From Streptomyces sp. NBRC 109706 (GTDB taxonomy: Bacteria; Actinomycetota; Actinomycetes; Streptomycetales; Streptomycetaceae): 64,000 nt of DNA. Every line of letters starts with the position of its first letter. Positions within the stretch are counted from its first letter, which is position 1. The DNA lies in NCBI RefSeq assembly GCF_000974485.1, contig NZ_BBOM01000005.1, forward strand, positions 1 to 64,000. The letters run 5' to 3'. This document shows positions 24,118-33,510 of the stretch, piece after piece. The notes beneath the pieces are model-generated. The model was not told where the DNA came from and made no database searches. It was given only the letters and a program-made list of their open reading frames with translations. Made by a program: the position numbers and the translations under genes.

Positions 24118-24939
24118 ATGAAACGTGCCTTCCACCGCCGTACCGCCGCAGCTGTGGCGGTGGGTGCCATCTCCCTGCCCGCGCTGCTGCTCGCCGCCGC
24201 GCCGGCCTACGCCGCCGGCGTCCCGATCGAGCCGGTGAGCGACGAAATGGGCTGGTGCGACGAGGTCGAGTCGGCGGAGGGCGTCTCCGTCTTCCTGCTG
24301 GACGTCCCCGAGGAGGTGACGGAGCCGGAGGAGTGGCAGGAGTACACCTACCAGGTCCACAACGGCACCGACGAGCCGATCGGCCCGATCTACACCAGGA
24401 CCACCGCCTGGTACAACAGCAACGACGGCGTGGACGAGCCGTTCCCGTTCAACCTGCAGTGGTCGGTGGACGGGGAGTGGTGGGAGGTGCCGTGGGAGAG
24501 CGACGCCTACGACGGGCACTTCGGGCAGATCGGGGAGCTGGCGCCCGGCGAGTCCGGGGAGGCGCAGATCCGCACCCGCGCCCATCAGAACCGCCCCGGC
24601 TGGGTGGATGTCACCGTCAGCGCCCGCTTCTACGGCGCCGAGGGCGGCGAGGACGAGTACACCTGCTACACCTCCGAGCGCGCCGAGCAGTGGCCGCTGA
24701 TCGTCGCCGGCGAGGAGCCGGCGCCGGAGCCCACCGAGCCGGAGCCCTCGCAGCCGGCGGAGCCCAACGCGCCCGCGCCGCAGACCGGCACGGACGACGA
24801 GGACGCGGACGACGACCGTGAACTCGCCGCGACCGGCGGCTCGTCGGCGCTGCCGGTGGCCGCCGCCGTGGGCGGTGTCGCCCTGGTCGCCGGCGTCGGC
24901 GCGGTCGTGCTCGCCCGCAGGAGCCGCACCACCGCCTGA
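24118..24939 (+). CDS. Secreted surface protein with LAxTG sortase signal
   Basis: 273 residues. Signal peptide MKRAFHRRTAAAVAVGAISL to about APAYA (32). The exported domain (35-200) is acidic and aromatic-rich (EWQEYTYQVHNGTDEPIGPI; LQWSVDGEWWEVPWESDAYD) with two Cys (MGWCDE, EYTCYT) that could form a disulfide; its fold resembles a beta-sandwich. Residues 200-240 are a Pro/Glu/Asp cell-wall-spanning linker. The C-terminus is LAATGG, a hydrophobic helix, and RRSRTTA: a class E-type sorting signal used by Streptomyces sortases. Function unknown; probably displayed on the cell wall. Confidence 0.85.
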   Translation: MKRAFHRRTAAAVAVGAISLPALLLAAAPAYAAGVPIEPVSDEMGWCDEVESAEGVSVFLLDVPEEVTEPEEWQEYTYQVHNGTDEPIGPIYTRTTAWYNSNDGVDEPFPFNLQWSVDGEWWEVPWESDAYDGHFGQIGELAPGESGEAQIRTRAHQNRPGWVDVTVSARFYGAEGGEDEYTCYTSERAEQWPLIVAGEEPAPEPTEPEPSQPAEPNAPAPQTGTDDEDADDDRELAATGGSSALPVAAAVGGVALVAGVGAVVLARRSRTTA

Positions 24940-24961
24940 CCGGAGCGCGACACCGGCCGAA

Positions 24962-24996
24962 GGGGCCGCCTCCCGTCCGGGACGGGAGGCGGCCCC
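24962..24996. terminator. Long perfect hairpin between convergent genes
   Basis: 17-bp arms, GGGGCCGCCTCCCGTCC (24962-24978) with its reverse complement at 24980-24996, centred on one base. It lies between the stops of the surface protein (+) and the DUF1992 gene (-), touching the latter, and would end transcription both ways. Confidence 0.8.
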
Positions 24997-25419
24997 TCAG
25001 CGCGCGCTGTCGCGCAGCCGCCTGGCGACCCCGGCGCGCCAGGCGCGGACGACCTGTTCGACGTCGTAGCGGGCCAGGTTGAGCGGGGGCCCGTCCATCG
25101 GCTGCCGGATGCCCTGGTCGATCCGCTCGTTGATCTCGGCCACGATCCGGCGCACCGCCCGCTCGGTCGGCGCGGCCAACGCGGCGGCCAGCGCGTCCTC
25201 CGCCTCCTTGCGGAGCACCAGCGTGGGCGGCAGGGAGGAAAGGTTCTCCTTGACCATCTTCTCCCTGATCCACCAGAGTTCGTCATAGGGCTCGGAGAGC
25301 CCCGGCAGCGGCTTGCCCCGGCCCGGCAGATCGGCGAAGTCGCCGCGCTCCTCGGCCTCCCGGATCTGCTTGTCCACCCAGGACTCGAAGGTGACCCCCG
25401 GCGGCTTACGCTCGGTCAT
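24997..25419 (-). CDS. DUF1992 (DnaJC28-like conserved region) protein
   Basis: 140 residues. Conserved start FESWVDKQIREAEERGDFAD with LPGRGKPLPGL, then WWIREKMVKENLSSLPPTLV and a long charged helix ending NLARYDVEQVVRAWRAGVAR. This matches the DUF1992 family, named after the conserved region of DnaJ homologue subfamily C member 28. The bacterial role is unknown, and no J domain is present. Stop abuts the terminator hairpin; 39 bp downstream of the kinase-like gene on the same strand. Confidence 0.88.
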   Translation of the reverse strand: MTERKPPGVTFESWVDKQIREAEERGDFADLPGRGKPLPGLSEPYDELWWIREKMVKENLSSLPPTLVLRKEAEDALAAALAAPTERAVRRIVAEINERIDQGIRQPMDGPPLNLARYDVEQVVRAWRAGVARRLRDSAR

Positions 25420-25458
25420 CGCTCACGCCCTCCCCGCTCCCGTCCTCGGCCTCCCAGG

Positions 25459-26343
25459 CTAACCGCCGCCCCACCGACGAAACGGCGCGGCCAGCCGTCT
25501 GACCATGCTGGCCGCGCCCCAGGTGTCGTCGCCGTGGGCGACCACGCTCAGCAACTCCCGCAGATACATCAGCGGCATCCGCTCCCGCCAGCCGTCGAGC
25601 AGCGGCGCCGATTCGGCGTAGGCGGCGAAGAAGTGGTCGGCCGCCGGCGGGCGCGGCGAGCACCAGAGCATCCCGAGGTCGACCTCGGGCCAGGTGTAGG
25701 AGACGGCCGGGTCGATCAGCGCCGGGCGGCCGTCGTCGGTGGCCACCACATTGCCGCACCAGAGATCGCCATGGGTGAGCGACGGCGGTTGGGCCGGCAC
25801 CAGTTCGGGCAGCGCGGCGCAGAGCGCCTCGACGGCACGGCGGTCGGCGGCGTCGAACGCGGCCTCGGCGGCCGGTTCGGCGAGCCAGCGCAGCACCCGG
25901 CGTTCGGCGAAGAAGCGATGGCCGTCGGTATCCCAGGTGTTGTCCTGCCGCAGTCGGCCCAACCAGCCGTCGCGGTGCCAGCCGAAACGGTCTGCGACGG
26001 TGTGGTTGTGCAGCGCGGCGATTTGGTGGCCGAGGGCGGCCCAGAACGCCGGCGCGTCGTCGAGGGCGGGTCGGTGCGCCGCCAACACCAGCAGCTCCGG
26101 GGCGACATGGTGCACCTCGGGGACGGTCGCGCCGCCTTCGGCGCGCAGCGCGGCCAGGCCGGCTGCCTCGACGGCGAAGAGGGCGGGGCGGTCGCCCGCC
26201 ACGGTCTTGGCGAACACCCGTCGGCCGTCGGTGAGGCGGGCGATGCCGGCGTCGGCGATGGTCCCGCCGCTGGCCGGGGCCACCGAGACGGCGTCGAAAC
26301 CGGCCTCGTGCAGGAGTGCGCGCAGCTGGTCGTCGGAGGTCAC
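25459..26343 (-). CDS. Fructosamine/ketosamine-3-kinase-like phosphotransferase
   Basis: 294 residues. FN3K family: N-lobe with VFAKTVAGDRPALFAVEAAG (Lys about 46), then the catalytic loop SLTHGDLWCGNVVATDDGRP and metal-binding ALIDPAVSYTWPEVDLGMLW. His-Gly-Asp-Leu-Trp and Asp-Pro-Ala are hallmarks. These kinases phosphorylate ketoamines (Amadori products) and so promote deglycation of proteins or small molecules; bacterial members can accept ribulosamines. Probably co-transcribed with the DUF1992 gene downstream. Confidence 0.85.
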   Translation of the reverse strand: MTSDDQLRALLHEAGFDAVSVAPASGGTIADAGIARLTDGRRVFAKTVAGDRPALFAVEAAGLAALRAEGGATVPEVHHVAPELLVLAAHRPALDDAPAFWAALGHQIAALHNHTVADRFGWHRDGWLGRLRQDNTWDTDGHRFFAERRVLRWLAEPAAEAAFDAADRRAVEALCAALPELVPAQPPSLTHGDLWCGNVVATDDGRPALIDPAVSYTWPEVDLGMLWCSPRPPAADHFFAAYAESAPLLDGWRERMPLMYLRELLSVVAHGDDTWGAASMVRRLAAPFRRWGGG

Positions 26344-26406
26344 CCGTCCAGCGAACCACGCGCCGCCCCGGGCGGTGGGGCCGGGGCGGCGGGTGGGGGG
26401 AGGGGG

Positions 26407-29400
26407 TCAGTTGTCGGTGAAGTGGGCCGTCAGTTCGGTGGGGGCGGTGACGGGGAGTGTCAATGTCGGTTCGGTGCCGAGGGGTTGGCCGTCGGACTCC
26501 CAGTGGTCGAAGCTGAAGCCGTCGGCCGGTTCGGCGGTGACGGTGATCTCGCTGCCCTCCTCGTAGGCGCCCGGCTCGGTCATGTTGCCCCGGACGGTGA
26601 CCGTGCCGCCGTCCTCGGGGGCGGCCTCGGCGGTGACCGGGTGGTTGACCATGTAGAGCGCCATCACATTGAGCAGGGTGACCGGTCCGGTGCTGGTGGT
26701 GCCGTTGTAGCGCATCACATTGACGGCGGTGACCTCGGCGTCCTCGCCGGCGTGGACGGTGTAGCCCTCCTCGTGCAGGTTGTCGGAGCCCAGGTTGAAC
26801 GCCGTGACCTCACCGGAGCTGACCACCAGCGCGCTGTGGTAGCCGTAGCCGAAGACGTTCAGCGTCTGCAGGTCGCTCGCCCCCTCGACCGTGACCAGAT
26901 CGGACCGGGCGCGGGTGTGGCTGTCGATGACCTGCGGGAAGATCTGCTTCTCCAGGCCCCAGTCGGGCAGCGCGTAGCCGACCCTGGCGGTGGCGTTGCC
27001 GTTGGAGAGCACGCCCTCGATCCGGCCGCCGGCGCTGTCGCCGACGGTGATGCCGCCGGCCAGGAACGCGCCGGAGAGCTTGCGGATGACAAAGCCGTCG
27101 TTGCGGTGAGTGGCCATGTCCACGCCCAGCCAGGCGTTGGGCATGCCGACGTTGACCACATAGGTGCCGGCGCCGTTGCCCCGGATGGTGAACGGGTAGG
27201 GCGCCAGGCCCTCTTCGGCGCCCGGGTTGTTCTCCGGGTAGAAGACGCGCAGTCCGTGCACGCCGGCCCGGTCGCCGGCCAGGGTGATCAGCGCCGTCGC
27301 GCCCTCGGGGTCGTCCGTGTCGCGGCCCTCGCGGGCGAAGAGCACGGTGCCGCCGCTGGCGCCCAGCAGGTCGCGGTTGGCGATCGGCGAGGCGCCGCGC
27401 AGCTCCACGTCGGCCGGCACCGTGAGATGGCCGTCGACCCGGTACCAGCCGGCCGGCAGATAGACGATGCCGCCGCCGTCGGCCGAGGCCGCGTCCAGCG
27501 TTGCCTGGATGGCGTCGGTGGCGTCCGTCTCGGGCAGCACGCCCACGGTCCGCGGGGCGTCCGTCTCGTAGAGCACGCCGCGTTCGGCCCTGGGGGTGGT
27601 GGCCGGCTCGTAGGTCGGGGCCTCGCCGGGGAGTTCGTGGACGGTGCCGCTGGTGGGTCCGGTCAGTTCGGTGTCGGTGAGCTTCACATACAGCTCGCCC
27701 CGGTTCTGCACGGAAGCCTCGCTGCCCTCCAGCACGCTGTCGACCAGGCCGAAGCCCCAGCGCGAGGTGAAGTCGGCGGTGCGCACGGCGATATCGGTCC
27801 TGCGCACCTCGGTCCTCACGAAGGAGCCGGCGAAGTTGATCCGCTGGCCCTCGACGACGTCGATGCCGATCCGGTAGTCGGCGACGCCGATGTCGATGAA
27901 CTCGTCCCATTCCAGGTCGCCCAGGACGAGCCCGGTGCCGTTGGCCCTGGTCCAGGCGTCGAGTGTGGCGCGCTCCGGCGGGTCGTAGGCGGCGGGTGCC
28001 TCGGCCCAGAAGCCGTTGTTGAGGTGGACGTTCTGCCAGGTGCCGACGTCGGCGCCGTTGTAGGCGCGGACGCCCTCGAAGAGGACGGTGCCCTGGATGT
28101 CGCGGAGCGTGGTGGACTCGTGGGTCTGGCCGCCGGACGGCGCCTCGCCCTGGTCGCTGGGCATGGTGCTGATCCCGATGCCCCGGTAGGAGTTGAGCAG
28201 GGTCACCTCGGCGACGGTGGCCATCATGTAGTTCTCGTTGCCGATCCAGGCCCGGCCCGGGATCTCGAAGGTGTGGTTGTAGGGGACTGGCTCCTCGGCG
28301 CTCTGGTTCGGGTAGTAGGTGGTCAGGCCGATGACGCCGGCGCTGCCGCCGATCCGGAAGAGGCTGGGGCCGTCGTCGCCGGGGGCGAGATCGGCCACGA
28401 CCACGGTGCCCAACCCGCCCCGGGAGGCGTCCCGGTAGTGCGGGTTGTGGTCGCCGCGCACCGTGCAGAAGGCGTGCACCTCGATGGTGTCGCTGACCAG
28501 ATAGCTGCCGGACGGCAGCCAGACGGTGCCGCCGCCGGCGTCCACACAGGCGTAGACGGCGCGCTGGATGGCGTCGGTCGAGTCCTGTTCACCGGTGGGG
28601 TCGGCGCCGAAGTCGGTGGCGTCGAAGTCGGCCACGATCCAGTCCTCGGTGGGGAACTCCGTGTCCACCAGCCGGGGTTCGGGGGTGGCCACCGCCGCCT
28701 CGCGGATCTCGAACTCGGTGACGGTCTGCCGGGTGGCGTCCTCGCCGTAGCCGTGCAGGTCGACCCGGACATAGCGGGCCTCGACGGTGTCGAACCGCAC
28801 CCGGACGCCACGGTCGGGCCCGGTGCCGCCGGCCTCCCGGACATCGGTGAAGTCCTCGCCGTCCGTGGAGGTCCGGACGGTGAACGCGGAGGGATAGCGG
28901 TCGTCGAAGGAGAGCCGCACATCGTTGACGGCGGTGGCCGCGCCGAGGTCGACGGTCAGCCATTCGCCGGCGCCGTCCTCGGAGCTGGTCCACGCCGTGT
29001 CAAGGGAGCCGTCGACGGCGGCCTCCGGCGCCTCGCCGCTGCTGGCGCTGATCGCGGCGCCCCGGGCGAGGTTGGTGCTGTGGGCGGTGGCCCGGGCGGC
29101 GGTCAGCTCCTCGTCCAGGGTGCGCAGCGCCTCCCTGGCCTGCTCCTCGGTGGTTCCCGGGTCCTCGGCGACGGCGCGGGCGGCGTCGATGGCGGCGCGC
29201 AGCGCGTCGCGGGTGCCCGCCGGGTACTGGCCGTCCCGGTCGCCCTCGCGGACCGTGCCGAGCAGCCGCTCGGCGTGGTCGAGATGGCGGACCAGCCCGG
29301 TGGTGGGCGCCAGGCTGTCGGCGAGCACGGCGATCCGGACGGCGGAGACGGTGAGTTCGACGGCGTCCCCGCCGCCGGGGGCGAGGCGGAAGTCGTTGTT

Positions 29401-30354
29401 GTTGGCGCGGTTGGTGAGCTGGGCGTCGTCCAGCGCGAAGGTGTGGGTGACCCATTCCCCGGTGTCGGTCTGCTCGGCCGGGTCCGCCGACTTGAACGCG
29501 GCCTCGGGCGAGTCGTACTGCAACTCGACGCTGCCGGGGCCCTCGTCCAGGTAGTCGACGCTGATCAGGGTCTGTCCGGTCACCGCGTAGGCGTGGGTGT
29601 CGGCGACATTGGCGTAGAAGTAGGTGGTGCCGGCGGCGCGGTCGGTGCGCCAGTAGCCGCGGCCCTCGTGGTCGCCGGTGACCAGCCCGGCGGGGCTGTC
29701 GCCGGCGGTGAAGGTGACCTCCTCGCCGGTGGGCGCGGGGCCGAGGCTGGCGTTGGCGCCGGCGACGCCCATCCGGACGGCGGCGACCGTGATGTCGGCG
29801 GGCTCCCCGTCGTCCTCGCCGGAGAGCCGGAACGAGCCGTCCGCCTCGGGCGGCAGCTCAAGGGCGGCGGTGCGCCAGCCGTCCTCGCCCTCGACGGGCA
29901 GCCGCAGTTCGGCGTCGCCGCTGTTGAGCAGCAGCTCGTCGGCCCCGGTGTCCCGGTAGGTGACGCTGACCACGCGGGACGCCGTCGCGGGGAGCGCGGC
30001 CAGCCACTCCTCGTCGGCGGTCAGCGCCAGATGGTCGGTGCCGGCGGCGAGATCGGTGGCCCAGTAGCCGCGGCCCTCGAACTCGCCGGTGACCAGGCCC
30101 TCCTCGTTCTCGCCTGCGGTGGCCGCCAGGCCGAGGGTGGTGGCTTCGGGGCCGAGGTCGGCGCCGACGCCCTCCGGGTACATCAGGCGGCCGATGGCGT
30201 CCGCCTCGACGGGTGCGGGCGCGGGCGCGGGGGCGGCCGGTCGGGCGTGGGCGGCGGCGGGCAGCGGCCCGGCCAGGGCCAGGCCCAGCAGCGCCACGGG
30301 GACGGTCAGGCGGCGGAGCCCGACCTTCGATCTCCTAGGGGGTTTCACTGACAT
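26407..30354 (-). CDS. Giant secreted multidomain beta-helix protein (pectate-lyase-superfamily/GH55-like)
   Basis: 1315 residues from ATG 30354 (GGGAGGAAG upstream; GTG 30360 also possible). Signal peptide 1-40. Residues about 74-200 and 212-345 are two tandem related domains sharing GLVTG-x-E/H-GRGYW-x-TD. Then a helical FIVAR-like spacer (350-425), an F5/8 type C carbohydrate-binding domain (428-553, NLARGAAISASSGEAPEAAV) and two right-handed beta-helix halves, each starting with the Pectate_lyase_3 opening (DATDFGADPTGEQDSTDAIQ; LPETDATDAIQATLDAASAD, about 935). The C-terminus is a Big-like repeat (TVTAEPADGFSFDHWESDGQ). Likely cell-surface or extracellular glycan hydrolase or lyase. Overlaps the GH38 stop by 20 bp, so coupled to it. 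Confidence 0.82.
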   Translation of the reverse strand: MSVKPPRRSKVGLRRLTVPVALLGLALAGPLPAAAHARPAAPAPAPAPVEADAIGRLMYPEGVGADLGPEATTLGLAATAGENEEGLVTGEFEGRGYWATDLAAGTDHLALTADEEWLAALPATASRVVSVTYRDTGADELLLNSGDAELRLPVEGEDGWRTAALELPPEADGSFRLSGEDDGEPADITVAAVRMGVAGANASLGPAPTGEEVTFTAGDSPAGLVTGDHEGRGYWRTDRAAGTTYFYANVADTHAYAVTGQTLISVDYLDEGPGSVELQYDSPEAAFKSADPAEQTDTGEWVTHTFALDDAQLTNRANNNDFRLAPGGGDAVELTVSAVRIAVLADSLAPTTGLVRHLDHAERLLGTVREGDRDGQYPAGTRDALRAAIDAARAVAEDPGTTEEQAREALRTLDEELTAARATAHSTNLARGAAISASSGEAPEAAVDGSLDTAWTSSEDGAGEWLTVDLGAATAVNDVRLSFDDRYPSAFTVRTSTDGEDFTDVREAGGTGPDRGVRVRFDTVEARYVRVDLHGYGEDATRQTVTEFEIREAAVATPEPRLVDTEFPTEDWIVADFDATDFGADPTGEQDSTDAIQRAVYACVDAGGGTVWLPSGSYLVSDTIEVHAFCTVRGDHNPHYRDASRGGLGTVVVADLAPGDDGPSLFRIGGSAGVIGLTTYYPNQSAEEPVPYNHTFEIPGRAWIGNENYMMATVAEVTLLNSYRGIGISTMPSDQGEAPSGGQTHESTTLRDIQGTVLFEGVRAYNGADVGTWQNVHLNNGFWAEAPAAYDPPERATLDAWTRANGTGLVLGDLEWDEFIDIGVADYRIGIDVVEGQRINFAGSFVRTEVRRTDIAVRTADFTSRWGFGLVDSVLEGSEASVQNRGELYVKLTDTELTGPTSGTVHELPGEAPTYEPATTPRAERGVLYETDAPRTVGVLPETDATDAIQATLDAASADGGGIVYLPAGWYRVDGHLTVPADVELRGASPIANRDLLGASGGTVLFAREGRDTDDPEGATALITLAGDRAGVHGLRVFYPENNPGAEEGLAPYPFTIRGNGAGTYVVNVGMPNAWLGVDMATHRNDGFVIRKLSGAFLAGGITVGDSAGGRIEGVLSNGNATARVGYALPDWGLEKQIFPQVIDSHTRARSDLVTVEGASDLQTLNVFGYGYHSALVVSSGEVTAFNLGSDNLHEEGYTVHAGEDAEVTAVNVMRYNGTTSTGPVTLLNVMALYMVNHPVTAEAAPEDGGTVTVRGNMTEPGAYEEGSEITVTAEPADGFSFDHWESDGQPLGTEPTLTLPVTAPTELTAHFTDN

Positions 30355-33300
30355 GGGCACGAACTTCCTCCCGGTTCCTGGGGGACGGAGTGAGCCGAAC
30401 AGTGCGGATCTCGAACGGCCGGAGCCGCAACGGGATCGCGGGGTGGTGCCGGTTGATCGGGTGGTGCCGCTCCGGGTTCTCCAACAGATCGCAGTCGGCG
30501 GCCCGGTCGAGGGGGAAGGCGGTGGTCAGGGTGGTGCGGGCGGCGCCGCCATGGGCCTCGTAGAGGCGCACGACCAGATCGCCCGAGCGGTCGTCGGCGA
30601 GCTTGACGGCCTCGATCACCACCTGCTCGTCGTCGACCGCGACCAGCGGCGCGATCTCCGCCGCGCCGGGGCGGACGCGCGGCGGGAGGTTGAGGTCGTA
30701 GCCGCCGGCGAGCGCGGCGGCCAGATCGGCGCCGGCCTCGATGGCGTAGGCGAAGCTGTGCCGCCCCCGGTCCGCCTGCGGGTCGGGGCTGTGCGGGGCG
30801 CGCAGCAGGCTGAGCCGGACGGTGGTCGTGGTGCCGCCGTCCTCGGGCCTGGTGTCGCGGGCGATGTCATGGCCATAGGTCGAGTCGTTGAGGAGGGCGG
30901 CGCCCCAGCCGTGCTCCCCGACATGCAGCCAGCGGTGGTGCCACAGCTCGAAACGGGCCGCGTCCCAGCTGGTGTTGGTGTGGGTGGGGCGGCGCACATG
31001 GCCGAACTGGATCTCGGCGCTCTCGTGCTCGGCGTGGATGTCCAGCGGCCAGGCGGCCTTGAGCACGGTGTCCCGCTGCTGCCAGTCGATATCGGTGCGG
31101 ACCGTCAACCGGCGGCTGCCGGCGGCCAGTTCGAGGGTCTGCGTCAACCGGGAGGCGCCGAAGGCTCGTTCCACCCGGACGACGGCCAGCTGGGGGCCGG
31201 CGTCGACGAGGGTGACCGATTCGGCCCGGTCCAGGTCCCGGACGACATTGCGGTAGGAGCGGTCGATGTTCCAGGCGCTCCATTTGGTGGGGTCGTCCGG
31301 GTGGATCTGGAGCAGGTTGCCGGCGGCGCCGGGCGCGATGGTCTCCCGGTCGGCGACCGGATCGTAGAGCGAGGTGACCAGGCCCCTGGCGTCGATCACC
31401 ACCCGCACCAGCCCGTTGTCCAGCAGCAGTTCGCCGTCGGCGGCGGCGACCCCGACGACCGGTGCGGGCGCCGGGGCGGGCGCACCGCCGCCGAGCGCCG
31501 GGGCGTGGGCTGGGAGCGCGATCCGGCCGTCGGCGAGCCGCTGCGCGCCGGCGGGCTCGGGGCTGCCGGGCGGCAGCACGGCGACGCCGGTGCGGTCGAA
31601 CGGGCCGGCGTTGAAGACGGTCACCCCGTCGGGCGCGTCCCGGTCGGGGACCAGCGCGGTCAGCGCCCGGTCGATGATCCGCTCCAGCTCCGCGTGGATC
31701 TCGCCATAGACCGCTTCGGCCTCGCGGTGCACCCAGGCGATGGAGGAGCCGGGCAGGATGTCGTGGAACTGGTTGAGCAGCACCCGCTGCCACAGCTTCG
31801 TGAGTCGCTCGTGGGGATAGTCGAATCCGGTGGTCAACGCGGCGGTGGCGGACCAGAGTTCGGCCTCCCGTAGCAGCGACTCGGCGCGCCGGTTGCCGCG
31901 TTTGGTGCGGGCCTGGCTGGTGTAGGTGCCGCGGTGGGTCTCCAGATACAGCTCGCCGCGCCAGACGGGCAGCCGTTCGTCGCCCCGCTCGTACTCGGCC
32001 CTGGCCTCGGCGAAGAAGGCGCCGGGGTCGGCGAGGCGGACCCGGGGCGAGCCCTCCAGATCGCGCAGCCGGGCGGCGCGTTCCAGCATCTCCCGGGTCG
32101 GCCCGCCGCCGCCGTCGCCGAAGCCGAACGGCGCCAACGAGTGCCCGGCCGTCGCCTTGTCGGCGAAGTTCCGTTCGGCGTGGGCGAGTTCGGCGGCGGT
32201 CAGCTCGGCGTTGTAGGAGTCGATGGGCGGGAAGTGGGTGAAGATCCGGGTGCCGTCGATGCCCTCCCAGTCGAAGGTGTGGTGCGGCAGCCGGTTGGTC
32301 TCGTTCCACGACAGCTTCTGGGTGAGGAACCAGCGGGCGCCGGCCAGGGTCGCCAGCTGGGGGTAGGCGGCGGTGTAGCCGAAGGAGTCGGGCAGCCACA
32401 CGCCGTCCGTCGTGACGCCCAGCTCCTCGGCGAAGAACCGCCGGCCGTGGACGAGTTGGCGGGCCAGCGCCTCGCCGCCGGGCAGATTGCCGTCGGCCTC
32501 CACCCACATGCCGCCGACCGGCACCCAACTGCCGTCCGCGACGGCCTCCTTGATCCGTTCGAAGATCTCCGGGTAGCGCTCCTTGATCCACGCGTACTGC
32601 TGGGCCGACGAGCAGGCGAAGACCAGCCCCGGGTACTCCTTGGCCAGCGTCGTCATGTTGGCGAAGGTGCGGGCGCACTTGCGGATGGTCTCGCGGACCG
32701 GCCACAGCCAGGCCGAGTCGATATGGGCGTGCCCGACGGCGTGCACGGTGTGCGCCGAGGCATGCGCCGGGCTGGCCAGCGCGGGCGCCAGCTCCCGGCG
32801 GCCCAGGGCCGCCGTACCGGCGACATCCGTCGGGTCCACGGCGTCCATGGCGCGCTCCAGCGCGCGCAGGATCCGGTGCCGGCGGGGCGTCTCGGGCGGG
32901 AGTTCCCGCATCAGCTGGTCCAACACGCCGATGTCGTGCAGCAGATGCCAGACGTCGTCCTCGCGGACGGCGAGCTCGGCGACCTCAAGCCGGTAGAGCG
33001 GTTCGTCGCCGGCGGTGGCCCGGTCCCCGTAGTGGGTGCCCCGGCCCGCGCTGGCGACGATCGGCGGGTTGGCGGCCAGCTCGACCAGCAGTTCGACGGG
33101 CTCCCCGCCGGTGGCGGACTCGGCGAGCAACACGGTGCGGTTGTAGGGGTGCAGGCCCTGGATCGGGGTGCCGGACGCGGTGTGCACCAGGCCCTCGGCC
33201 TGCCCGCCGGGGCCCTTGGCATAGTCGAAGCCGAGGTCGAACACGGCCTCGACGCGGCGTCCCGCCCAGTCGGCGGGCACGGTGGCCTCGGCCCGCAGCC

Positions 33301-33508
33301 AGGTGGTGGCCCAGGGGCCGCCCCAGGGCTCGCCGTGCCGGAACGGCCGGTAGTCGGCCGTCAACGCCTCCAGGACCGGCACCGGTTCGCCGGGCGCGCG
33401 CCAGACCGTCAACGCGAACGGCACCCTCGGGCCGTAGAGGGCCGGGCTCAGCTGGTCGGCGAGGAAGACGGTGACGCGTTCCTCGATCAGCCGTCGGTTG
33501 TCATGCAC
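30335..33508 (-). CDS. GH38 alpha-mannosidase, copy A
   Basis: 1057 residues from a GTG (33508) two bases after the DUF2264 stop. GH38 retaining alpha-mannosidase: zinc-site motif GHAHIDSAWLWP (His260, His262, Asp264), nucleophile Asp374 in VWLPDSFGYTAAYPQL, SWNETNRLPHHTFDWEGIDG and the middle-domain motif NQFHDILPGSSIAWVH. No signal peptide, so cytoplasmic: it trims imported manno-oligosaccharides or N-glycan-type fragments. Fourth in the operon permease-permease-binding protein-DUF2264-GH38-beta-helix protein. A paralogue lies at 41605. Confidence 0.93.
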   Translation of the reverse strand: MHDNRRLIEERVTVFLADQLSPALYGPRVPFALTVWRAPGEPVPVLEALTADYRPFRHGEPWGGPWATTWLRAEATVPADWAGRRVEAVFDLGFDYAKGPGGQAEGLVHTASGTPIQGLHPYNRTVLLAESATGGEPVELLVELAANPPIVASAGRGTHYGDRATAGDEPLYRLEVAELAVREDDVWHLLHDIGVLDQLMRELPPETPRRHRILRALERAMDAVDPTDVAGTAALGRRELAPALASPAHASAHTVHAVGHAHIDSAWLWPVRETIRKCARTFANMTTLAKEYPGLVFACSSAQQYAWIKERYPEIFERIKEAVADGSWVPVGGMWVEADGNLPGGEALARQLVHGRRFFAEELGVTTDGVWLPDSFGYTAAYPQLATLAGARWFLTQKLSWNETNRLPHHTFDWEGIDGTRIFTHFPPIDSYNAELTAAELAHAERNFADKATAGHSLAPFGFGDGGGGPTREMLERAARLRDLEGSPRVRLADPGAFFAEARAEYERGDERLPVWRGELYLETHRGTYTSQARTKRGNRRAESLLREAELWSATAALTTGFDYPHERLTKLWQRVLLNQFHDILPGSSIAWVHREAEAVYGEIHAELERIIDRALTALVPDRDAPDGVTVFNAGPFDRTGVAVLPPGSPEPAGAQRLADGRIALPAHAPALGGGAPAPAPAPVVGVAAADGELLLDNGLVRVVIDARGLVTSLYDPVADRETIAPGAAGNLLQIHPDDPTKWSAWNIDRSYRNVVRDLDRAESVTLVDAGPQLAVVRVERAFGASRLTQTLELAAGSRRLTVRTDIDWQQRDTVLKAAWPLDIHAEHESAEIQFGHVRRPTHTNTSWDAARFELWHHRWLHVGEHGWGAALLNDSTYGHDIARDTRPEDGGTTTTVRLSLLRAPHSPDPQADRGRHSFAYAIEAGADLAAALAGGYDLNLPPRVRPGAAEIAPLVAVDDEQVVIEAVKLADDRSGDLVVRLYEAHGGAARTTLTTAFPLDRAADCDLLENPERHHPINRHHPAIPLRLRPFEIRTVRLTPSPRNREEVRAHVSETP

Positions 33509-33510
33509 GA

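Noticed and set aside
24962..24996. Attachment site or recombination dyad
   Set aside because: A 17-bp perfect hairpin between two convergent stops is better explained as a terminator; no integrase gene is in the window.
25534..30351. Uninterrupted 1605-codon frame on the plus strand
   Set aside because: It is the mirror of the minus-strand kinase-like and beta-helix genes. It is Gly/Val-rich without domains, lacks a ribosome site and follows from third-position GC in the real genes.
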